Source: Spirochaetales bacterium (lineage in GTDB: Bacteria > Spirochaetota > Spirochaetia > DAHUYW01). From it: DNA of 40,189 nucleotides. Numbering within the stretch: position 1 is the first letter of the stretch; each line of letters opens with the position of its first letter. Of this stretch, positions 34,755-40,189 are shown piece by piece. A program made the translations under genes and the position numbers. The stretch is from the NCBI GenBank assembly GCA_027314665.1, contig DAHVAK010000276.1, forward strand, positions 1 to 40,189, in the 5' to 3' direction. The notes beneath the pieces are model-generated. The model was not told the origin of the DNA, ran no database searches, and saw only the letters and a program-made list of their open reading frames with translations.

Positions 34755-36248
34755 CTAGCTCTTTTGCTCGTCAGTATCCTCTTCTTCGCCATCGTCTTCA
34801 AGCTGGAAGCTTAATCCAACCCCGCAGTTTGGACAAGAAGTCATGTCGATCGTGATCGGCGTGCCGCACTCCGGACACTCGTAGGTCTCGGGTTCGGGTT
34901 CCGCCTTCTCCGGCGCGGCCGCGGCGCTCTCTTCCGCCGGAGGCTCTTCTTCGATGATGTCGACGTTCTCCGCAATGATGGCCTGAATGGTCTGCACGTC
35001 CTGAGGGGTGATCCCCTCGAGCTTCGTCAGCTGCTCCCCGTCCAGGGAGATGAGCGACTCGATGAGCTCGATGCCGTTCTGCTTGAGAAGCTCGACCAAC
35101 CGCTCCGAAATGCCGGGAAGCTCGGAGATCTTGGTGATCTCCTCTTCCTCTTCCGTCAAGTCGCTGAACAGCGCGGACACCGCCCGCTTCGATTCCGCGG
35201 AGATGTCCATCTCGGCGAACTGTGCTGCGGTCTTCACGTCGATGTTCCAATCGACGAGACGATTCGCGAGGCGGACGTTGAGACCCTGTTTTCCAATCGC
35301 TAGCGAGAGCTGGTTCTCGCCGACTACCGCGAGTGCCTGTCGCTTCGCCTCGTCAAGGATCACCACGGTCTCCACCTCGGCCGGAGAGAGGGCGTTCTTG
35401 ATGAACTCCCGCGGATCGCTGTCGAACTTGAGGATGTCGATCTTCTCGCCCTCGAGCTCGCGCACGATCGCCTGGATGCGGACGCCCTTCATCCCCACGC
35501 AGGCTCCCACCGGATCGACGTCCTCCCGATTCGAGAGGACCGCGATCTTGGTGCGATACCCGGGCTCCCGGACGATCTTGAAGATCTCCACCGTTCGATC
35601 GTAGATCTCCGGCACTTCCAGCTCGAAGATCCGTTTGACGAAATCGGTGTGGGTCCGCGACAGGACGATCTGCAGCCCCGAGGGACTCTTGTTGACCTCG
35701 TAGATGAGGGCCTTGATGCGGTCGTTGGGGCGGTAGATCTCGCGCGGCGACTGGAAGCGCTTGGGCAGAATGCCCTCGGTCTTCCCCAGATCGACGAAGA
35801 TGTTGCCGTTGCGCTCGCGCTGGTAGTAGCCGATGATCATCTCACCGACCTTGTCCTTGAACTCCGAGTAGAGGGTGTCCTTCTGAATCTCGCGCAGGGT
35901 CTGTTTCGCCTTCTGCTTCGCGCTCTGGACGGCGACCCGATCGAACTCCTGGGGGTTGATCTCGATCAGGAGCTCGTCGCCGATTTCGCAGTCCTCGTTG
36001 AGGGCAAGCGCCTCCTCGAGAGCGATCTCGGTGACCGGATCATCGACCTCTTCGACGATGCTCTTTCGCGCGTAGATGGCGACATCCGCGCCGTCATCGC
36101 TGAACTTGACGACCGCGTTGTCGGCCATCCCGAACTTCCGCTTGTAGGCGGCGATCAAAAAGTCCTCTATTGTCTTGATGACAAGCTCTTCGGAGATACC
36201 CTTTTCCTGCACGAGTCCCCGAATTGCATCTGCAAGTCCAGAAGCCAT
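34755..36248 (-). CDS. nusA: Transcription termination/antitermination factor NusA with C-terminal zinc ribbon
   Basis: 497 residues. RNA polymerase pausing, termination and antitermination factor. Order: N-terminal polymerase-binding domain, S1 domain (GYYQRERNGNIFVDLGKTEG), two KH domains (DPVGACVGMKGVRIQAIVRE; QLSLAIGKQGLNVRLANRLV), then acidic/helical AR-like repeats (PGISERLVELLKQNGIELIE, LEGITPQDVQTIQAII). After these comes a four-Cys zinc ribbon with Cys458, 461, 472 and 475 (CPEC, then CPNCG), and an acidic tail. The ribbon is not part of the standard E. coli or Bacillus NusA. ATG 36248 has a GGGAGG site and follows rimP by one base. Confidence 0.96.
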   Translation of the reverse strand: MASGLADAIRGLVQEKGISEELVIKTIEDFLIAAYKRKFGMADNAVVKFSDDGADVAIYARKSIVEEVDDPVTEIALEEALALNEDCEIGDELLIEINPQEFDRVAVQSAKQKAKQTLREIQKDTLYSEFKDKVGEMIIGYYQRERNGNIFVDLGKTEGILPKRFQSPREIYRPNDRIKALIYEVNKSPSGLQIVLSRTHTDFVKRIFELEVPEIYDRTVEIFKIVREPGYRTKIAVLSNREDVDPVGACVGMKGVRIQAIVRELEGEKIDILKFDSDPREFIKNALSPAEVETVVILDEAKRQALAVVGENQLSLAIGKQGLNVRLANRLVDWNIDVKTAAQFAEMDISAESKRAVSALFSDLTEEEEEITKISELPGISERLVELLKQNGIELIESLISLDGEQLTKLEGITPQDVQTIQAIIAENVDIIEEEPPAEESAAAAPEKAEPEPETYECPECGTPITIDMTSCPNCGVGLSFQLEDDGEEEDTDEQKS

Positions 36249-36249
36249 G

Positions 36250-36711
36250 TTAACCTCCCACCTCCTCGGAATAGTCGAGTTGGGCTTTCGCGATGTCCTC
36301 GAATTCGTACTCGAACCGGCCGCCTGAGTTCTGGAGCTCAAGCGAATGGTCGGTCGCGGCGTGGATCGTCCCGGCTATCCACTCTCCGCTCGATTTCATC
36401 AGTATCTTCACCCCTCTGCCGCGGAAGACCTCAAACTCGTCGGTCGACCTGATCGTGCGACTGAGCCCCGGAGAGGAAACCTCCAAATGCACATCGCGCC
36501 GATTCTCTGAAACCTCGATCCTGGGAAGCACGGCTCGATAGACCCTCGTGCAGTCCTCGAGATTCACTCCTTCAGGCCGGTAGATGACGAGGCTGACGCG
36601 AAGGGCCTGTCGAGTAGCGCCCGAGCGAAGCTCGACAATGGAGAACCCAAGCTTATCGACGAGGGGCTCCACGACGGGCTTCAGTCTGTCTGCGAGGCCT
36701 CCGCGGTCCAC
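36250..36711 (-). CDS. rimP: Ribosome maturation factor RimP
   Basis: 153 residues, normal length. Needed for 30S assembly. Family blocks: VEPLVDKLGFSIVELRSG, EGVNLEDCTRVYRAVLP, VHLEVSSPGLSRTIRSTDEF and FEDIAKAQL. GTG 36711 is used as start; the TGGAGGG site lies between it and an intrinsic terminator 14 bases upstream. It is the first gene of the rimP-nusA-infB run. Confidence 0.93.
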   Translation of the reverse strand: MDRGGLADRLKPVVEPLVDKLGFSIVELRSGATRQALRVSLVIYRPEGVNLEDCTRVYRAVLPRIEVSENRRDVHLEVSSPGLSRTIRSTDEFEVFRGRGVKILMKSSGEWIAGTIHAATDHSLELQNSGGRFEYEFEDIAKAQLDYSEEVGG

Positions 36712-36725
36712 CGCCCTCCACCTAC

Positions 36726-36751
36726 AAAAAAAGAGTCGGTTGCCGACTCTT
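36726..36751 (-). terminator. Intrinsic terminator in the rimP leader (probable attenuator)
   Basis: Minus-strand RNA forms a perfect 9 bp stem (AAGAGTCGG / CCGACTCTT) with a three-base loop, and the descending arm runs into seven U residues. This is a strong intrinsic terminator. It lies about 30 bases after the promoter at 36783-36811 and 14 bases before the rimP start codon, leaving no room for another promoter. Transcripts entering rimP must therefore read through it. It may also end mutS-comF transcripts. Confidence 0.85.
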
Positions 36752-36782
36752 CTGCAAAAGCCTTCCTTATGATGCTAAGGAA

Positions 36783-36811
36783 AGAATAACAACTGCGACC
36801 GACAATGTCAA
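36783..36811 (-). promoter_or_regulatory. Sigma-70-type promoter for the rimP-nusA-infB operon
   Basis: On the minus strand: perfect -35 TTGACA (36811-36806), 17 bp spacer, -10 TATTCT (36788-36783). The expected start is near 36776, giving a leader of about 65 bases that contains the terminator hairpin. It lies 31 bases after the comF stop codon. Confidence 0.75.
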
Positions 36812-36842
36812 CCGTTGCGGTGAGGGTTGTCGCGCGAGGCGG

Positions 36843-37586
36843 TCAAGCGATTGCGATCGTGAGGACGAAGACGGTCGCTACACCGGCTTCGCGAAGGAGG
36901 CGAGCGCATTCCGAGGCCGTGGCGCCGGTCGTCAGGATGTCGTCGAGCAGCACCACCGCCCTCGGCGGGCGAAGGAAGGCTCCCTCCGACAGGGGGCCGC
37001 CTCTGCCCTCGCGGAGCCGTATCCTGCCCCGCAGGTTTCCCATGCGTCCTTCGAAGTCGAGGCGCTTCTGCTGCGGGCCGTCGTCGCGGGCAAGCAGGGG
37101 CAGCGGCGGGATGTGGTAGGTCCGCGCAAGATGGGAGAGGATGCACTCGACATGGTCCCACCCCCTTCGTCGCCTCCCCGACGGGCGGAAAGGGACCGGC
37201 ACGAGGGGAAGCCCGGGATATCGGGTCTGGTACCCGCGAGCCAGCCAGAAGGCGAAGTATCGCGCGAGCCGCCGTTGATTGCGGAATTTGTACTGGTAGA
37301 CGAGCTCTCTCACCTCGTCCTCGTAGGCAAAGGGCGACCAGTTCGCTTCGAAGGAGAGCTCCCGTTCCCGACACCTCAGGCACAGCCCCTCCTCAGAGGT
37401 GAGGGGTTGGCTGCAGCGCGCGCAGCGCCGCCCCTCGATGGGGCGAAGGCCGCAGTGGCAGGAGCGGCACACCGGGATCGCAGCGGCATCCGGGATCTCC
37501 TCCGCACATTCGAACAGGACAGGAGCCCCGCAGAGAAGACAGGCCTGGGGGAAGAGGCACGCGAAGGGGTTGTTTCTTTGCCGCAT
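36843..37586 (-). CDS. comF: ComF-family phosphoribosyltransferase-like protein
   Basis: 247 residues. An N-terminal zinc-binding part has several Cys pairs (CLLCG, CRSCHCG, CARC, CLRCRE). A phosphoribosyltransferase domain follows with the PRPP loop VVLLDDILTTGATASE and the family block PLVPVPFRPSGRRRRGWDHV. ComF proteins act in DNA uptake in naturally competent bacteria, but many carriers are not known to be competent. ATG 37586 has a GGAGG only one base upstream, which is unusually close; the same GGAGG can pair with CCTCC upstream. It follows mutS by 49 bases. Confidence 0.9.
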   Translation of the reverse strand: MRQRNNPFACLFPQACLLCGAPVLFECAEEIPDAAAIPVCRSCHCGLRPIEGRRCARCSQPLTSEEGLCLRCRERELSFEANWSPFAYEDEVRELVYQYKFRNQRRLARYFAFWLARGYQTRYPGLPLVPVPFRPSGRRRRGWDHVECILSHLARTYHIPPLPLLARDDGPQQKRLDFEGRMGNLRGRIRLREGRGGPLSEGAFLRPPRAVVLLDDILTTGATASECARLLREAGVATVFVLTIAIA

Positions 37587-37635
37587 GCCTCCAATACCGC
37601 CGGAGGTCGTCTTTCGCTTCGCGCGAAAGCGATCT

Positions 37636-40189
37636 CTATGGGAGCGGATGTTCGAGGAGGCCCTTCCATCGGGCAAGGAGGTTCAGGGCCTCTATGGGAG
37701 TGGTGGCGTCGAGGGGAAGTTCCGCAAGCTCATCGAGAATCGACTGCCGAGCGGGGAAGAGCTCCGCCTGCGCGGGGCGCGATCGCCTCTCTTTCGCCGC
37801 AGGGGCCGTTTCCTCGGGCCTTCGTTGCGGAGCGTCGCCCACCTCGCCCCGCCCCGAGGCCTCGTCGGGCGGCGCTTCCCGCGCTCTCTGCACCAGACTG
37901 GCGAGGATCTCAGAGGCGCGCGCGACGACCGCCTCCGGCAGACCCGCGAGGCGCGCCACGTGAATCCCGTAGGAGTTCGCCGAAGGCCCCTCGGTCACCC
38001 GCTTAAGAAAGACGATCTCCCCCCTTCGCTCGAGAACCTCCATCGAGAGATTCTGCAGCTTGGGATGGGGGATGGAGGTGAGCTCATGGTAGTGGGTGGC
38101 AAAGAGAGTCTTCGCCTGGAGGCTCTCCACGAGGTACTCGAGGACCGCCCACGCGATGGCAAGCCCGTCGTTGGTGCCGGTCCCCCTACCCACCTCGTCC
38201 ATGATAATGAGGCTTCGCTTCGAGGCCGAGTGGAGAATGTGCGCGGTCTCGTTCATCTCCACCAGGAAGGTCGATTCGCCCCGCGCAAGGTTGTCGGAAA
38301 CCCCGACCCGACAGAAAAGGCGATCGACCACCCCGATCGTCGCCTCCTCCGCCGGAACGAAGCTGCCCGCGTGGGCCATCAGCACGATGAGGGCTATCTG
38401 CCGCAGATAGGTGGATTTTCCCGCCATGTTCGGGCCGGTGATGAGGGCGAAGGAGACCCCCTCGGCATCGAGGGTGCATCCGTTGGGAACGAATTCCCCG
38501 GGCGGCAGGTTGGCCTCGACGACGGGATGGCGCCCCCCGACGATGGAGAGCGCGCCAGAATCGAGAATCCTTGGCTTGGTGTAGCCGTGAACGGTCGCGG
38601 CTTGGGCGAAGGACTGCAGGACGTCCAGGTCGGCGACGCGATCGGCGAGCTCGAGCAGCATGCCAAGCCTTGCCTTCACGCTCTCCCGCACCGTCAGAAA
38701 GAGCTCTCGCTCGAGCTCGATGATCCGCTCGGTCGCGCTGTTCAGGCGGGTCTCGAGCTCGACGAGACGATCGGTGGTGAATCGCTCGCCCCCGACGAGG
38801 GACTGGCGGCGGATGAAATGCCCGGGCACGGAGCCGAGGTTGGCTTTGGTAATCTCGAAGAAGTAGCCGATGATGCGGTTGTAGCGCAGCTTCAGCGAGC
38901 CTATTCCGCTCGCCGCGCGCTCCTCCTCGAGGTAGCCGTCGAGAATCGACTGGCTCCCTCGCTTCAGGGCTTCTAGCTCGTCGAGCTCCTTGTTGTAGCC
39001 CTCCCGGATGAGCCCCCCCTCGGTGAGAAGCACCGAGGGATTCTCGTCGATTGCCCGCTCGAGGAGATCGCGGAGGCTCGCGTTCTCCTGCGGCGTCGCC
39101 GCGGGAGAGCCCTCCGCATCAGAGCGGAAGAGCTCTTGCCGCTCCGAGAGCAGTGCGATGAGCTGCAGGGCCCCCGAAAGTGAGGCCTTGATCCCGAGAA
39201 GATCCTTGGCGTGCGCCCGGTCCATTGCCACGCGGGCCGACAGGCGTTCGAGATCCAGGATCTCGGTGAGGGCGTCGCGAACCGTCGACAGGAGGGCCTG
39301 GTTGCGGTAGAGGTACTCGACTCGGTCGAGGCGGCGTCCCACAGCCTCTGCCTTCGATAGGGGCTGGGCGAGCCATCGCTTCAGCCGCCGGGCTCCCATC
39401 GACCCCTTGGTGTGGTCGAGGACCTCAAAGAGGGTGTAGCGGCTCGTGCCGTCCTGAAGGTTGGCGAGTATCTCGAGGTTCTTTTGGCTCGATTCGTCGA
39501 GTCCGAGGAAGTCGCCGTCGGAATAGTAGCGGATTGCCTTGATGTGGGGGGTGAGGCTCTTCGAGGTCTCCGCCGCGTATTCGAGCAGGATGCCCGCCGA
39601 ATAGATGCAGGGGCTCCGCTCGACGATGCCGAATCCCTTGAGCGAGGCGGTACCGAACTGCCGCATGAGGGTTTGGGCGCCGGTCTTCAAATCGAAGTTC
39701 CAATCGGGATAGCGATTGACGACGATCTCGGGGCGCTCCGCGAGGAGGCTCGCGGTGGTGAGATCCTCCTCGAGGAGCGATTCCTGGATGATGAGCTCGC
39801 GGGGGGTAAGGCGAGCAAGCTCCTTTTTGATCCGCTCGCTGCGACCCTCCCACGCGAAGTCGGTCGTCGCGAACTCTCCGGTTGAGAGATCGATGTACGA
39901 TAGGGAGAGCCGTGTTCCCGTCCGAGCAAGGGAGACAAGGTAGTTGTTCGACCGTTCATCGAGGAAGTCCGGATCGACCACCGTCCCCGGCGTGATGACC
40001 TCGACCACCTCGCGGTCGGCAAGCCCCTTACCGCCCGGAGCAAGGGAAAGCTGCTCGCATATCGCGATCTTTCTTCCCGCGCGCAGGAGGCGCGCAACGT
40101 AGGTGTGCGCTGCGTGGTAGGGGATGCCGCACATGGGCACCCCATTGCGTGCGGTGAGCGTGAGATCGAGCAGAGAGCTTGCCTCCTTG
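37636..40189 (-). CDS. mutS: DNA mismatch repair protein MutS, N-terminus cut by window edge
   Basis: About 850 residues are present; the frame runs to the window edge and lacks roughly the first 40 residues, including the F-x-E mismatch-probing motif. Present parts: the end of domain I (VPMCGIPYHAAHTYVARLLR), the connector, the core and clamp regions, then the ATPase with Walker A ITGPNMAGKSTYLRQIAL, IGVVDRLFCRVGVSDNLARG, Walker B LIIMDEVGRGT and the TLFATHYHELT histidine. Near the C-terminus QAELF is a beta-clamp-binding motif, followed by the usual LDATTPIEALNLLARWKGLL helix. MutS recognises mismatches and recruits MutL. It lies upstream of comF on the same strand. Confidence 0.97.
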   Translation of the reverse strand, partial: KEASSLLDLTLTARNGVPMCGIPYHAAHTYVARLLRAGRKIAICEQLSLAPGGKGLADREVVEVITPGTVVDPDFLDERSNNYLVSLARTGTRLSLSYIDLSTGEFATTDFAWEGRSERIKKELARLTPRELIIQESLLEEDLTTASLLAERPEIVVNRYPDWNFDLKTGAQTLMRQFGTASLKGFGIVERSPCIYSAGILLEYAAETSKSLTPHIKAIRYYSDGDFLGLDESSQKNLEILANLQDGTSRYTLFEVLDHTKGSMGARRLKRWLAQPLSKAEAVGRRLDRVEYLYRNQALLSTVRDALTEILDLERLSARVAMDRAHAKDLLGIKASLSGALQLIALLSERQELFRSDAEGSPAATPQENASLRDLLERAIDENPSVLLTEGGLIREGYNKELDELEALKRGSQSILDGYLEEERAASGIGSLKLRYNRIIGYFFEITKANLGSVPGHFIRRQSLVGGERFTTDRLVELETRLNSATERIIELERELFLTVRESVKARLGMLLELADRVADLDVLQSFAQAATVHGYTKPRILDSGALSIVGGRHPVVEANLPPGEFVPNGCTLDAEGVSFALITGPNMAGKSTYLRQIALIVLMAHAGSFVPAEEATIGVVDRLFCRVGVSDNLARGESTFLVEMNETAHILHSASKRSLIIMDEVGRGTGTNDGLAIAWAVLEYLVESLQAKTLFATHYHELTSIPHPKLQNLSMEVLERRGEIVFLKRVTEGPSANSYGIHVARLAGLPEAVVARASEILASLVQRAREAPPDEASGRGEVGDAPQRRPEETAPAAKERRSRPAQAELFPARQSILDELAELPLDATTPIEALNLLARWKGLLEHPLP

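Noticed and set aside
37399-38976. 525-codon open frame on the plus strand
   Set aside because: Antisense to comF and mutS; no domain signal.

Overview
The window reads as part of a high-GC spirochaete chromosome (Spirochaetota, probably Spirochaetales). Three things point there. First, an 896-residue protein ends in a GreA domain, the long GreA form I know from Treponema and relatives. Second, the run rimP-nusA-infB-rbfA-truB-rpsO-pnp-dut is close to the order I recall from Treponema pallidum. Third, there are many small TPR and HEAT envelope-type proteins. Genus and species cannot be set from the sequence alone. Most of the window is core genome; only the first ~900 bases look accessory.

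Layout, left to right. Bases 1-141 are the right end of an IS256-family insertion sequence. It has cut into a small TOPRIM-like gene (142-467), which is followed by a second gene already decayed by stops and a frameshift (464 to about 925). A long minus-strand run follows (929-13021), read from a good sigma-70-type promoter ahead of recA: recA, folK, scpA, scpB, an RluB-type pseudouridine synthase, cmk, rpsA, a GAF/sigma-54 activator, a membrane-anchored TPR protein, a CHASE2 adenylate cyclase, a lipoprotein and a small membrane protein. Most junctions overlap or are nearly contiguous. An exported helical-repeat protein (13126-13815) diverges from recA. A second minus-strand group (13861-17039) holds rpe, two TPR proteins and dtd.

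A plus-strand operon (17171-22657) starts at a near-consensus promoter. It encodes a TPR-like protein, the GreA chimera and a membrane-anchored von Willebrand A protein. It converges on a very long minus-strand run (22686-36711): rimP, nusA, infB, rbfA, truB, rpsO, pnp, dut, lptF, lptG, tgt and a HEAT-repeat protein. Before rimP there is a strong promoter followed at once by an intrinsic terminator 14 nt short of the rimP start codon, which is the geometry of an attenuator. The right end carries comF and a mutS cut by the window edge.

Functionally the window is dominated by translation initiation, ribosome maturation, RNA decay and transcription elongation factors, with DNA repair (recA, mutS), chromosome segregation (scpAB) and LPS-export-type permeases. 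The observations most worth checking are the rimP-nusA attenuator, the zinc ribbon at the C-terminus of NusA, the GreA chimera with its CarD/KOW-like middle domain and conserved-looking neighbours, the IS256 insertion into a possible defence locus, and a CTG start for folK. Apart from GreA and the operon context I see no clear multi-gene system that is wholly new.
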